A DNA stretch of 29,897 nt from DATKQY01 sp035532475 (GTDB lineage Bacteria; Actinomycetota; Acidimicrobiia; Acidimicrobiales; Bog-793): contig DATKQY010000014.1 in assembly GCA_035532475.1 (NCBI GenBank), positions 1 through 29,897 on the forward strand, read 5' to 3'. The position numbers and the translations under genes are program-made. How positions within the stretch are numbered: position 1 is the stretch's first letter; each line of letters begins with the position of its first letter. The notes beneath the pieces are model-generated. The model was given only the letters and a program-made list of their open reading frames with translations. It was not told the origin of the DNA and did no database searches. Positions 1 to 8,549 of this stretch are shown in pieces.

Positions 1-135
1 CTCGCGCGACCATCCGCGGTGCGCGAGTGGGCGCAGCGCAAGGGCATTCCGATCGCCGGCCGGGGCAGGATCGCGAGCGAGGTCCTCGAGACGTATCTCG
101 AGCCGTACCGGGCGCTGACGCGACAGGCGGGGTAG
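1..135 (+). CDS. lsr2: Lsr2-family nucleoid protein, C-terminal part only
   Basis: The reading frame is open from the first base and ends at TAG 133-135, giving 44 visible residues. The segment VREWAQRKGIPIAGRGRI followed by an ASEVLETY-like helix matches the C-terminal DNA-binding domain of Lsr2, where the short RGR loop inserts into the minor groove of AT-rich DNA. Lsr2 is an H-NS-like xenogeneic silencer of Actinomycetota. The N-terminal dimerisation domain lies outside the window. Lsr2 is a plausible silencer of the AT-richer island at the right end, but nothing here shows that directly. A paralogue cannot be excluded from the tail alone. Confidence 0.8.
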   Translation, partial: LARPSAVREWAQRKGIPIAGRGRIASEVLETYLEPYRALTRQAG

Positions 136-471
136 CGGGGCCACCGCCCGCACGGCGCGTCGCGTGCTGCCGCGTCCGCCGCGTCGGCCGCGGCGCTGGT
201 GCGAGGTCCGCGCCGAGCTTCCGCAGCGAAGCGGGATAGCCGAGCGAAGTCTTCGGGACGCAGATGTCTCGTCGGCACGGCCGCACCCCTCCTCGAGGGT
301 TTCGGCGCCGGGCCCGGCGGTGCCGCGCCGCGGTCAGCTCCGTCGGACGCCTCCGGCAGGCCTCGCCGCCCGGCCGAGCGGCACGGCCCGTCGCACGAGC
401 TCGCTTCGGCTCTCCGTCCACCGCTCGCTGCCGCTCCTCCACGCGGCGGCGCGCTGACGCAGAACCGCCCG
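136..471. other. Gap without a supported gene
   Basis: This spacer lies between the lsr2 stop and the convergent methyltransferase gene. Several frames are open on both strands, but they are Arg/Pro/Ala-rich translations typical of GC-rich non-coding frames, with no recognisable motif or ribosome binding site. I see no RNA gene. Confidence 0.5.
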
Positions 472-494
472 AGGGGCTCGGCACCGCGGCCCCT
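472..494 (-). terminator. Possible hairpin after the methyltransferase gene
   Basis: AGGGGC at 472-477 can pair with GCCCCT at 489-494, leaving an 11-base loop. It immediately follows (and touches) the TAA stop of the minus-strand methyltransferase. There is no U-tract, so termination is only suggested by position. Confidence 0.35.
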
Positions 495-1297
495 TAGCCG
501 GGGGCCCACCACAGCGTGGCGACCTCGCGCTCGGCCGGTGGCGGGACCTCGTCGAGCAGCTGACTGAGCGCTGCATGGCGGTCGGCGCTCAGGCAGAGCC
601 TTCGGGCGATTTTCGCCGTCATGTCCCGGTCGGCCTCGCCGATCATCTGGACACGGCGGCTCCATCGGCGCTGCGCGACCTCGACGCCCATGGCGGTGAG
701 GACCTCGACGGCGTCTTCCACCGTGGGGCCATCAGGTTGGCGCAGCCCGTGCATCGCTTCCCAGTAGGGCGCCATCCAGGCCATCGGGTGCTGCGTCGTC
801 AGTTCGACCACGACGCGGCGCGCGGCGTGGGTGGTCAGCGCCGCGGCGAACGCGCCGAGATCGGCCACGTTGTAGACGACGTGATGGCACACGACGACGT
901 CCGCGATCGGGGCCGCGGCGGCGATGTCGGGCCATCGGCCTTCGATGACGAGCGACTCGACGTTCATCCGGCCCGCTCGGGCGGAGAACGCGTCCAGCAG
1001 CTCGCGGCTGGCGTCGACGGCGACGAGCCGTGCGGCGCCCCCGGCCAGGCGAAGACTCGCCGCCCCCGCGCCGGCGCCGACGTCGAGCACGGTGCCCCCG
1101 GATGGCAACGCCTCGCGGGCCACGGCGTCCGAGAAGGTGTCCTCGCCGCGGGAGACGGCCTCATCGGCGGCCGCGGTGAACAGCTCGGGGTCGAAGAAGT
1201 AGGGGGACTCCGGGGCGGCGGCCAGGAGCTCCTCGGGCACGGCCCATCGCGCGAGCAGGTCGGCCCAACGCCGATTCGCTGCCCCGGCATCACCCAC
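494..1297 (-). CDS. Class I SAM-dependent methyltransferase
   Basis: The 267-residue protein has a Rossmann methyltransferase core. Motif I is VLDVGAGAGAASL at about residues 70-82, and the acidic residue that usually contacts the SAM ribose is in VAVDAS near residue 95. VVCHHVVYNV near residues 135-145 matches the motif IV region. The acceptor substrate cannot be read from the sequence; the family includes small-molecule and quinone methylases. The GTG start at 1297 is favoured because a TAGCGT box lies 7 bases upstream, as in other apparently leaderless genes here. An ATG two codons downstream is an alternative. It is the last of three minus-strand genes, after the CD-NTase-like gene with a 260-base gap, so co-transcription is uncertain. 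Confidence 0.8.
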   Translation of the reverse strand: MGDAGAANRRWADLLARWAVPEELLAAAPESPYFFDPELFTAAADEAVSRGEDTFSDAVAREALPSGGTVLDVGAGAGAASLRLAGGAARLVAVDASRELLDAFSARAGRMNVESLVIEGRWPDIAAAAPIADVVVCHHVVYNVADLGAFAAALTTHAARRVVVELTTQHPMAWMAPYWEAMHGLRQPDGPTVEDAVEVLTAMGVEVAQRRWSRRVQMIGEADRDMTAKIARRLCLSADRHAALSQLLDEVPPPAEREVATLWWAPG

Positions 1298-1304
1298 GCC
1301 GCCA

Positions 1305-1310
1305 ACGCTA
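1305..1310 (-). promoter_or_regulatory. Candidate -10 box for the methyltransferase (leaderless)
   Basis: TAGCGT on the minus strand is followed by 7 bases and the GTG start. It fits the TANNNT-N6-8-start pattern repeated in this window. No clear -35 is visible. Confidence 0.4.
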
Positions 1311-1557
1311 CGAGGTGGCGGCGGACGGGGACAAGACGCGTCCTCCGCCGCGTCTGTGGCCGGTCCGACGTCGTCGACGACTGCCTGCGGGGCTCGGGCG
1401 TGCCGGGAGCAGCTGCTCGCTCATCGACGAGCAACGGGCTCGACGGGACCGCCGGCGTGCTCGATGGCCCGACGAGCGCCACCGTCTTCACGGCGGCCTC
1501 CCGGAGCGTCCTTCCTCGCCTCGAGCCCGTCGCGAGACCCCGGCGCTCGCGGGCGGC

Positions 1558-2514
1558 TCACTCGGGGAACCGGGAGAACGCCGAGCCGAGGACCTGGTGC
1601 CACAGGGTGATCGCCGCCTCGTGATCGCCGGCCGCCTCGGCCCCGAGTGCCTCCTCGGCGGCCGCTTCGGCCCGGTTGAGGGCGGCGATCGCACGGTTGC
1701 GCTTCGGCGAGCCCGGCGGCATGTAGTCGGCGAAGCCCGGCCCGCTCTCCGCACCGACGTCGAGATGTTGCGGCGCCCAGCAGAAGAACCGGTGCAAGGA
1801 GTCGGCGAGCGAGTGCCCGTAGGGCAGCGCGGCGAAGGTCGTCGCGACCAGCACCTCGAGATGAGGGGCGCGCAACGCCATGTTGTCGACGCGATTCCAG
1901 TGCCGAAGCGCCCGGATGGCCGGCCGCAGACGCGCACCCGCGGCGCGGTCCCGCTCGTCGAGCCATGCCACGTCCCGCAGCGGGTCGACGAGCGCGAAGG
2001 TGCCGTCCCGGCGGGCCAGGGAGTACTCGCCCCGGTCGACCTGGAGCACGGGGGCGACGTTGATGTGCGGCGGAAGGACGAAGCGCACCTGGAGGGCCCG
2101 CCCAAAACCTCCGACCTCGGTCCGTTCGTAGCGCCCGAGCGCCGAGACGACGCGCTGGAAGAAGCGGTCTGGGTGATCGGTCGCCTCCGCGGCACGGAAG
2201 ACCGCCATGACGTCGATCGCCTCGAGCGGGCTCGTGTCGATGCGCCGGGCGGCTGCGCCGATGATGATCATGCCGCGATAGGTCATGGGCGACTCCGGGG
2301 AGAAGGCCGCCCGCAGGCTCGCGTCGACGTCGCGGCGTCGAGACGCTGCGACGCGGAGCTCGTTCGTGCGCGGGACCAGGTTGCGGGAGAACTGCGCAAA
2401 GGCCTGCTCGGTCGTGAACGTCCCGAGCGGCCGACGCGTGCCGTCGGCGCCGTGAGGGGGAGCGGCGCCGAGCCGGCCGTCGCACCCACCTCGGCCCGTC
2501 GTCGGGAGAGCCAT
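1558..2514 (-). CDS. CD-NTase-fold protein with degenerate active site (probable pseudoenzyme)
   Basis: The 318-residue protein has the layout of cGAS/DncV-like and SMODS nucleotidyltransferases. An N-terminal helix resembles the AFxxFxxNL segment of the family (residues 38-46). A G-[GS]-x(n)-D-h-D region follows at residues 81-105, then a beta segment HINVAPVL at 150-157, a VDPLRDVAWL stretch, and RALRHWNR near 190 in place of the usual LLKxWN. The C-terminal helices, with an alternating Ala/Glu pattern ending in FP, match the family end. The catalytic residues are eroded: GS has become G86-A87, the first Asp of DhD is A99 (A99-I100-D101), and the third carboxylate is N152. Nucleotide cyclisation is therefore unlikely; a binding, sensing or regulatory role is inference. 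ATG 2514 is preferred over TTG 2547, though neither has a good ribosome binding site. No classical CBASS effector is adjacent. Confidence 0.65.
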   Translation of the reverse strand: MALPTTGRGGCDGRLGAAPPHGADGTRRPLGTFTTEQAFAQFSRNLVPRTNELRVAASRRRDVDASLRAAFSPESPMTYRGMIIIGAAARRIDTSPLEAIDVMAVFRAAEATDHPDRFFQRVVSALGRYERTEVGGFGRALQVRFVLPPHINVAPVLQVDRGEYSLARRDGTFALVDPLRDVAWLDERDRAAGARLRPAIRALRHWNRVDNMALRAPHLEVLVATTFAALPYGHSLADSLHRFFCWAPQHLDVGAESGPGFADYMPPGSPKRNRAIAALNRAEAAAEEALGAEAAGDHEAAITLWHQVLGSAFSRFPE

Positions 2515-2797
2515 ACCATCACGACGGTCGCCGGGAGGATTTCTCAAGTGGCCCGAAGGTCACATTCTGTGCGAGGCCTCGGTCCACCCGGGCCGCCCCT
2601 GGCGAGCCGCGCCGGCCGCCGCGTCGTCGCCTCGCGGCGTGCCGGTCACCCGATCGAGCGCCTGGCGCGGAATCGGCCGGGAAGGCGTGTCCCCCGGCGG
2701 CCCGAGCGTACGAAGTGCCAGCCAGCGGCTCGCACCCGGGCGCGAGGCGGCCCCGGCACGGGTCGGGGCGCCGGGCCTGCTCGGCCGTCGAGGCCGG

Positions 2798-2962
2798 CTA
2801 TGCGGCGAGAGGGAAGGCCGTGACCTCGACGGCGGGCGCCGCCGTCTCGGCGAGCTCTGCGAGGTGCAGCTCACGCTCGCGTCGCATGGCGACGGCGAGG
2901 GGGATGATCGCGGCGGCGACCGCGGCGATCATCAGCGGGATGGAGGCGAGGAGCAGTGTCAT
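2798..2962 (-). CDS. Small single-pass membrane protein, 54 residues
   Basis: From ATG 2962 the peptide begins MTLLLASIPLMIAAVAAAII, one strong transmembrane helix (about residues 3-26). A basic MRRERE segment and a mildly acidic, Ala-rich tail ending AFPLAA follow. This positive-inside arrangement suggests an outside N-terminus and a cytoplasmic tail. An AAAGG-like ribosome binding site lies about 9 bases before ATG. The frame is open further upstream, but those residues are Arg-rich and not protein-like. It is on the same strand as, and 283 bases before, the CD-NTase-like gene. I do not recognise a family. Confidence 0.55.
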   Translation of the reverse strand: MTLLLASIPLMIAAVAAAIIPLAVAMRRERELHLAELAETAAPAVEVTAFPLAA

Positions 2963-3323
2963 GGTGTTCGGCCTTTCGTAGTCGAGAGCCTTGTCGCTCG
3001 CCACGCTGGCGATGACGACAGCCTCAGATCTCGAGACGAGCGCCCGCCGGAGCGCAGCTGAGCGCCCGCTGAGAGTCGCCCGGCTCCTCCGACGTCGATG
3101 CGGGGGTCCCTCTCGTACCCTTGGCGTGTCGGCGCAAGCCCGGTGCCGCAACCTTCACGTCCCCGACCGCCGGTGCTGCCACCCGTCGCGGGCCTGGTCC
3201 ACCGGATCGGAACGCGTCGTAGCAGGCCTCGTCGGGGGGTAGGGGGACGGATCCGCTCTCCTCGCCCAGACGGCCTGCGAGGAGGTGTCCTTCGGGCGTT
3301 GCGGCGTGTCCGACCGCTCCCCG
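2963..3323. other. Gap, possible leader of the small membrane protein
   Basis: No gene is supported here between the kynureninase stop and the small membrane protein start. On the minus strand, 3115-3070 contains GAGAG, then TCGGAGGAGCCG, then CTCTCAG. This arrangement loosely resembles a glycine riboswitch aptamer, but several conserved positions differ. Confidence 0.35.
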
Positions 3324-4544
3324 TCAGCGCTCGTGCGCCCACGGCGGCGCGGCCAGGATGTGCGCCAGCTGCTCCACCGCATCCCACATGTCCGTGTAGC
3401 GGAGGTAGAGGGGAGCGAGGCCGAAGCGGATCAGGTCGGGCTCGCGGAAGTCGGCCACGACGTCGTGCTCGGCGAGCGCCCGGACGATCGGCTCGGCGTG
3501 AGGATGACGGAACGCCAGGTGGCTGCCGCGCCGGGCCGGGTCACGCGGGGAGGCGAGCTCGACGCCCCGGCCGTCGCAGCGGTGCTCGACGAGCTCGATG
3601 AGCAGCCCCGACAGCCGCCGGCTCTTGTCGACGACGGCGTCCATCTGTACATCGCGCCACAGCTCGAGGCTCGCCTCCAAGGCGGCGTAGGACAGGAGCG
3701 GCGGGGTGCCGCAGGCGAACCTGGCGATCCCCGACGCGGGGTCGTAGCGGCGTTCGAGTGCGAAGGGGCGGGCATGGCCGTGCCAGCCGGGCAGCGGCTG
3801 GCGCGCGTGCTCGAGATGCCGGCTCGCGGCGAAGACGAACGCCGGCGAGCCCGGGCCGCCGTTCAGGTACTTGTAGGTGCAGCCGACGGCGAAGTCCACC
3901 TCGCTGGCGTTCAGGGCCACCGGCACGGCGCCGGCGCTGTGGCTGAGGTCCCACACCGCGAGCGCCCCGGCGCGCTGCGTCATGGCGGTGAGGCCGGCCA
4001 TGTCGTGCAGGAGCGCCGACCGGTAGTCCACGTGACCGAGCACGACGGCGCAGACGGAGTCGTCGAGCGCTCGCTCGAGCTCGACGCCCGGGCGGGCCAG
4101 GCGGTGCTCGTAGCCTCCGAGCAGCTCGGCGGCGCTGTCGATCATGTACAGGTCGGTCGGGAAGCTGTCGGGGTCGCTGACGATCGTCCGCCGTCGCGGT
4201 CGCAGGCGGGCGGCCGCGATCACCACCTTGAACAGGTTGACCGAGGTCGAGTCGCCGACGACGACCTCGTCGCTCCTCGCGCCGACGATCGGCGCCACGA
4301 GGCGTCCGAGCGCGAGCGGCTTGTCCCACCAGCCTGCGGCGTTCCAGCTGTTGATGAGCCCCCTGCCCCACTCGTCCTCGATCGTCGAGCGCACGCGCTC
4401 GGCGGCGGCTCGCGGCAGGGCGCCGAGGGAGTTGCCGTCGAGGTAGACGAGCCCGGGCGCCAGCTCGAAGCGCTTGCGCCATGCCGCCAGCGGGTCCGCC
4501 GCGTCGAGCGCCTCGCACTCCTCGCGTGTCGTCACTGCGCTCAT
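3324..4544 (-). CDS. kynU: Kynureninase
   Basis: This 406-residue PLP enzyme is predicted to hydrolyse L-kynurenine (and 3-hydroxykynurenine) to anthranilate (or 3-hydroxyanthranilate) and alanine in tryptophan catabolism. Diagnostic parts in order are YLDGNSLG (residues 34-41), GDSTSVNLFK (97-106), the SDPDSFPTD stretch (123-131), WDLSHSAGA (198-206) with the aspartate that contacts the PLP ring nitrogen, and CTYKYLNGGPGSPAF, where Lys225 should form the Schiff base. Length is typical for the family. ATG 4544 has an excellent GGAGGA ribosome binding site 8-9 bases upstream. It follows the ABC transporter ATPase gene by 83 bases on the same strand, so it is probably the last gene of that transcript. 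No tryptophan dioxygenase or formamidase gene is in the window. Confidence 0.93.
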   Translation of the reverse strand: MSAVTTREECEALDAADPLAAWRKRFELAPGLVYLDGNSLGALPRAAAERVRSTIEDEWGRGLINSWNAAGWWDKPLALGRLVAPIVGARSDEVVVGDSTSVNLFKVVIAAARLRPRRRTIVSDPDSFPTDLYMIDSAAELLGGYEHRLARPGVELERALDDSVCAVVLGHVDYRSALLHDMAGLTAMTQRAGALAVWDLSHSAGAVPVALNASEVDFAVGCTYKYLNGGPGSPAFVFAASRHLEHARQPLPGWHGHARPFALERRYDPASGIARFACGTPPLLSYAALEASLELWRDVQMDAVVDKSRRLSGLLIELVEHRCDGRGVELASPRDPARRGSHLAFRHPHAEPIVRALAEHDVVADFREPDLIRFGLAPLYLRYTDMWDAVEQLAHILAAPPWAHER

Positions 4545-4627
4545 CGGGGGCTTCCTCCAGTCCGGTCCGACCGGGCCCTGGCGGGTGGTGATCCGCCGCC
4601 GGCCGACCACGCGAGGCCGCCCGCGAG

Positions 4628-5341
4628 CTAGGCGGCGCCCTCGCCCAGGTAGGCGGCGCGCACCCGCTCGTCGTTGAGCAGCGTCCGCGCGTCGTCGTGC
4701 AGCACGATCTCGCCGTTCTCCATCACGTAGCCGCGGTCCGCAAGGTGCAGCGCCTGTGCAGCATTCTGCTCGACGAGCAGGATCGTCGTCCCGAGGTCGC
4801 GGATCTCGCTGATGATCTGGAAGATCTGCTGCACGATGAGCGGGGCGAGGCCCATCGAGGGCTCGTCCAGCAGCAGCAGGCGAGGGCGGTTCATGAGCGC
4901 ACGGCCGATCGCGAGCATCTGCTGCTCCCCACCCGAGAGGGTGCCGCCGTCCTGGCGCTGACGCTCCTCGAGGAGCGGGAAGAGCCCGAACACGCGCTGG
5001 AGCTCCGCACGGATGCTGCCGCGCCGTTGGTAGGCGCCCATCTCCAGGTTCTCCATCACGCTCATCCGGGGGAAGATCCGCCTGCCCTCGGGCACATGGC
5101 CGATCCCGAGCGCGACGACCTGGTGCGCCGGCATCTGCTGGACAGCGGTGCCCGCGAACCGCACGGTGCCGGCGACGGGGTGGAGGAGTCCCGAGGTGGT
5201 GCGGAGCGTCGTCGTCTTCCCGGCGCCGTTCGCGCCGAGGAGCGCGACGATCTCGCCCTCGTCGACGTCGAGGTCGATGCCGCGAAGCGCCCGGATCGCG
5301 CCGTAGCGCACGTCCACGCCGGCGAGCTCGAGGAATGCCAT
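4628..5341 (-). CDS. livF: ABC transporter ATPase, LivF type
   Basis: The 237-residue ATPase belongs to the branched-chain/hydrophobic amino-acid (HAAT) ABC family. The Walker A motif GANGAGKT is at residues 36-43. The signature LSGGEQQML precedes the Walker B segment LLLLDEPSMGLAP, and the switch histidine position carries Gln in LLVEQN, as in LivF proteins. It couples ATP hydrolysis at the inner face of the membrane to transport through LivHM. Its ATG overlaps the livG stop by one base (TGATG), indicating translational coupling. The substrate cannot be deduced from the ATPase. Confidence 0.93.
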   Translation of the reverse strand: MAFLELAGVDVRYGAIRALRGIDLDVDEGEIVALLGANGAGKTTTLRTTSGLLHPVAGTVRFAGTAVQQMPAHQVVALGIGHVPEGRRIFPRMSVMENLEMGAYQRRGSIRAELQRVFGLFPLLEERQRQDGGTLSGGEQQMLAIGRALMNRPRLLLLDEPSMGLAPLIVQQIFQIISEIRDLGTTILLVEQNAAQALHLADRGYVMENGEIVLHDDARTLLNDERVRAAYLGEGAA

Positions 5342-6249
5342 CAGGGCTCCTCGCCGCGCGTGTCCCCGCCCGCGTCGGGACGTCCGCCGGCGTCCGCCGC
5401 GCCGCCGGAGGTCTCGCCCTCGCCGCCGGTGGAGCCGAGGTACGCCTCGATGACGGCGGGGTTGCGTTGGATCTCCTCGGGACTGCCCGCGGCGATGACA
5501 CGGCCGAAGTTGAGCACGATGATGCGATGCGCGAGCGACATGACGAGACGCATGTCATGCTCGATCAGCAGGACACTCACGCCCATGTCCGCGTTGACGC
5601 GGCGGATGAGCGCGGCGAGGTCGACCTTCTCGGAGGGATTGGTGCCGGCCGCGGGCTCGTCGAGCAGCAGGAGCTCGGGGACGGTGCCGAGCGCCCGGGC
5701 GATCTCGAGCCGCCGGCGGTCGCCGTAGGGGAGCGAGCTCGCGACCTCGTTCGCCCGGGCGTGCAGGCCGACGAAGTCGAGGAGCGCGCTGGAGCGGGCG
5801 TCGCTCTCCCGCTCCTCGCGCCGTGTCCTCGGCAGCCGCAGCATCGCGCCGACCGGCCCCGTGTGCTGGCGGGACTCGACGCCGATCTTCACGTTCTCGA
5901 ACGCGGTGAGGGCGTTGAACAACCTGCTCGTCTGGAAGGTGCGGGCGATCCCGAGGCGGTTCACGACGTGGGCCTTGCGCCCGATCACCTGGGTGTCGTG
6001 GCCCTTTGCGTCGTGGAAGACGATCGAGCCGGCCTGGGGCGTGTACACGCCGGTGAGGCAGTTGAACAGGGACGTCTTGCCTGCGCCGTTCGGCCCGATG
6101 ACCGCGAGGATCTCGCCGCGGCGCTGCCCGAGGCTGACGCCGGCGAGGCTCGTGACCCCGCCGAAGGAGAGCGAGACGTCGGCGACCTCGACGATCGCGT
6201 CGCCGTCCGCCAGCGCCACGGACGGCTCCGGCGCCACGGTGGTGCTCAT
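5341..6249 (-). CDS. livG: ABC transporter ATPase, LivG type
   Basis: From ATG 6249 the protein has 302 residues. A short Ala/Asp-rich N-terminal extension precedes the core. The Walker A motif GPNGAGKTS is at residues 52-60. The signature region reads LPYGDRRRLEIARAL, the form usual for LivG, followed by LLLLDEPAAGTNP. The C-terminal BCA-type tail ends with a Gly/Asp/Pro-rich stretch of about 30 residues that looks disordered. The start codon overlaps the livM stop in ATGA. The longer frame upstream is a shadow of livM. It should pair with LivF as the ATPase heterodimer. Confidence 0.93.
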   Translation of the reverse strand: MSTTVAPEPSVALADGDAIVEVADVSLSFGGVTSLAGVSLGQRRGEILAVIGPNGAGKTSLFNCLTGVYTPQAGSIVFHDAKGHDTQVIGRKAHVVNRLGIARTFQTSRLFNALTAFENVKIGVESRQHTGPVGAMLRLPRTRREERESDARSSALLDFVGLHARANEVASSLPYGDRRRLEIARALGTVPELLLLDEPAAGTNPSEKVDLAALIRRVNADMGVSVLLIEHDMRLVMSLAHRIIVLNFGRVIAAGSPEEIQRNPAVIEAYLGSTGGEGETSGGAADAGGRPDAGGDTRGEEP

Positions 6250-7592
6250 GCGACGGGGCCCGGTCCGGTGCCGCTCAACGCGTCGGCGTGGCCGACGCCG
6301 TGCTCGGCCAGCCCGATCTCGCGCCGTCGGCGCCGGGACGGGATCATCCCCTCGGGGCGGAAGATCATCATCACCACGAGCAGCGCGCCGAGGTAGATGT
6401 AGATGTCCTGCTGCTGGAAGCCGAGGATCGGGTGCTCGCGCAGATACCACGGTGCCCACTGGAGCACGGCAGCACCCACCACCGCGCCGGGCAGCGAGCC
6501 CATCCCACCGAAGATCACGAGCACGAGGATGAGGATCGAGAGCTGCACCGTGAAGTCGCCCGGCTCGACGAAGGCGATCTTGCTCGCCGTCAGCATCCCG
6601 GCGAAGCCCGACGTCGACGCCCCGATCGCGAACGCCATCACCTTGTACTTGAGGACGTTGATGCCCGACGCCTCCGCCGCGACCTCGTCCTCGCGGATCG
6701 CGGTCCAGAAACGGCCGACCCGCGAGTTCTCGAGCGAGCGGAACAGGACGAGGACCACGACGACGAAGCCGAGCAGCAGGTAGTAGTAGGGGAGGTTGTT
6801 GATCCCCCAGGCGTAGCGGATGCCGAACAGGTGGATCGAGAAGTGCGGGATCCCGATGACGCCCTGCGCCCCACCGGTCACCCCGGTGAGGTTCGTGGCG
6901 ACGATCTGGATGATCTCGCCGAAGCCGAGCGTGACGATGGCGAGGTAGTCGCCACGCAGCCGCAGTGTCGGCGCACCGAGGATGACGCCGGCGATCGTCG
7001 CCGCCAAGATGGCGAAGGGGATCGCCCAGAACGGGTTCAGGTGCACGAAGGGGTGGATCGGCAGCGCGCCGGTCCAGTAGGCGGCCGAGTAGGCACCGAT
7101 GGCGTAGAAGGCGATGTAGCCGAGGTCGAGGAGGCCGGCGTAGCCGACGACGACGTTGAGGCCGACGGCGAGCAGGACGTAGACGCCGACCTGGTCGACG
7201 AGCACCTCCTGCCAGAACCCGGAGAGGTGCATCGGGTACACGATGGCGATCGCGAGCACGACGGCGTAGATGCCGTAGCGGAGGCGGCGGTCGGGGAGCA
7301 GCCGCCTCGGGCTGGCCTGGACGCGGTCGCTGGCGGCGCGGATCCGGTCGCCGAAGCGGTGCCGGACGGTCATCAGCAGCCAGATCGCCGCCCCGAAGCC
7401 GAGGAAGCCGAAGACGCGGGGGTTGAGGATCGAGCCGGTGAACCCCGACGTCGGCGCGGAGGCGCTCCCCGACGGGCCGGTCATGAGGGCGAGCACGAGG
7501 CCGCCGACGAGGCAGGCGAAGAGACGCCGGGCGTCGGTGTTCGTCTTGAGGGAGCGGACGAGCTCGAGTCGGCCGGCCGGCGCCGCGCTCAC
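6246..7592 (-). CDS. livM: ABC transporter permease, LivM type
   Basis: The 448-residue inner-membrane permease has an N-terminal hydrophobic segment (about residues 20-60), a basic loop rich in Arg, then the conserved LivM core. That core includes VGYAGLLDLGYIAFYAIGAY and the family signature GFAGMLTASKIAFVEPGDFT, followed by VLVIFGGMGSLPGAVVGAAVL. The start GTG 7592 overlaps the livH stop (GTGA), and the stop overlaps the livG ATG. Upstream residues in the longer frame are antisense-like and Arg/Pro-rich. It pairs with LivH to form the transport channel. Confidence 0.92.
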   Translation of the reverse strand: MSAAPAGRLELVRSLKTNTDARRLFACLVGGLVLALMTGPSGSASAPTSGFTGSILNPRVFGFLGFGAAIWLLMTVRHRFGDRIRAASDRVQASPRRLLPDRRLRYGIYAVVLAIAIVYPMHLSGFWQEVLVDQVGVYVLLAVGLNVVVGYAGLLDLGYIAFYAIGAYSAAYWTGALPIHPFVHLNPFWAIPFAILAATIAGVILGAPTLRLRGDYLAIVTLGFGEIIQIVATNLTGVTGGAQGVIGIPHFSIHLFGIRYAWGINNLPYYYLLLGFVVVVLVLFRSLENSRVGRFWTAIREDEVAAEASGINVLKYKVMAFAIGASTSGFAGMLTASKIAFVEPGDFTVQLSILILVLVIFGGMGSLPGAVVGAAVLQWAPWYLREHPILGFQQQDIYIYLGALLVVMMIFRPEGMIPSRRRRREIGLAEHGVGHADALSGTGPGPVA

Positions 7593-8515
7593 GCCGACCT
7601 GCCGAGCCGCTCGCCGAGGATGCCCGTCGGGCGCACGAGGAGGACGACGACGAGGATGCCGAAGGCCATGACGTCTCGCCACTGGAAGCCGATGCAGGTC
7701 ACCGAGAGGTTCTCCGCGATGCCGAGCAGCAGACCGCCGAGCACGGCACCCCGGATGTTCCCGATGCCGCCGAGCACCGCCGCGGTGAAGGCCTTCAGTG
7801 CCGGGGTGAAGCCCATCGTGTAGACGACGCCGGAGCTCAACCCGAACAGGAAGCCCGCGGCGCCGCCGAGGAGGCCGCCGATGACGAAGGTCTGGGAGAT
7901 GATCCGGTCGATGTTGACGCCCATCAGGCTCGCCGTCTCCGCGTCCTGGGCCACCGCCCGGATGCCCTTGCCGAGCCGGGTGACCGCCACGAGCCGGTCC
8001 AGGAGGACGAGCATCACCAGCGCAGCAATCGCGATCACGAGGTAGTAGGTCTGCACCTGCGCCCCGAACACCGAGAACACGGTCCCGTTCGTGAACGGCG
8101 AGGGGATGCTCACCGAGTCACGGCCGAACTCCTTGCCGGCGAGGTTGTAGAGGAAGTAGGACGCGCCGATCGCGCTGATGAGGAAGGCGAGCTTCGGCGC
8201 GTTGCGCTTCCGCAGGGGGCGGTAGGCGACGCGCTCGAGGATGAAGGCGATCAGCCCGCCACCCGCTGCCCCCCCGAGGATGCCGAGGACGACCAGGCCG
8301 AACGAGGCCGCACCGTGGGGCTGGCGCGTGCCGATGATCGCGTTGAGGATGAAGTACCCGGCGAACCCGCCGCTCATGAACACCTCGGAGTGGGCGAAGT
8401 TGATGAGCTGCAGGACGCCGTAGACCAAGGTGTAGCCGAGCGCGATCAGGGCGTAGATGAAGCCGTCCGCGAGGCCGAGGACGATCGCGTTCGAGAAGTT
8501 CTGCGTGAAGCACAT
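7589..8515 (-). CDS. livH: ABC transporter permease, LivH type
   Basis: The 308-residue permease opens with an amphipathic segment, then LADGFIYALIALGYTLVYGV and INFAHSEVFMSGGFAGYF, which are hallmark LivH sequences. About eight transmembrane segments are visible. The cytoplasmic loop motif GKGIRAVAQDAETASLMGVN, which contacts the ATPases, is intact. The start is ATG 8515, 92 bases after the binding-protein stop. A strong hairpin lies in that spacer. Overlap with livM indicates a single transcript. Confidence 0.93.
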   Translation of the reverse strand: MCFTQNFSNAIVLGLADGFIYALIALGYTLVYGVLQLINFAHSEVFMSGGFAGYFILNAIIGTRQPHGAASFGLVVLGILGGAAGGGLIAFILERVAYRPLRKRNAPKLAFLISAIGASYFLYNLAGKEFGRDSVSIPSPFTNGTVFSVFGAQVQTYYLVIAIAALVMLVLLDRLVAVTRLGKGIRAVAQDAETASLMGVNIDRIISQTFVIGGLLGGAAGFLFGLSSGVVYTMGFTPALKAFTAAVLGGIGNIRGAVLGGLLLGIAENLSVTCIGFQWRDVMAFGILVVVLLVRPTGILGERLGRSA

Positions 8516-8549
8516 TCGGCAGGCCTACTCCCCGGGTGGGAGCCGACGC

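Noticed and set aside
3324..5558. One 744-codon frame joining the ATPase region to kynureninase, as if a fusion
   Set aside because: The N-terminal part is out of frame with livF and livG and is Arg/Pro-rich; kynureninase has its own ATG with a strong ribosome binding site at 4544.
6288..7823. Plus-strand open frame of 511 codons
   Set aside because: Antisense shadow of livM; Asp/Glu/Arg repeats from codon-biased complement.
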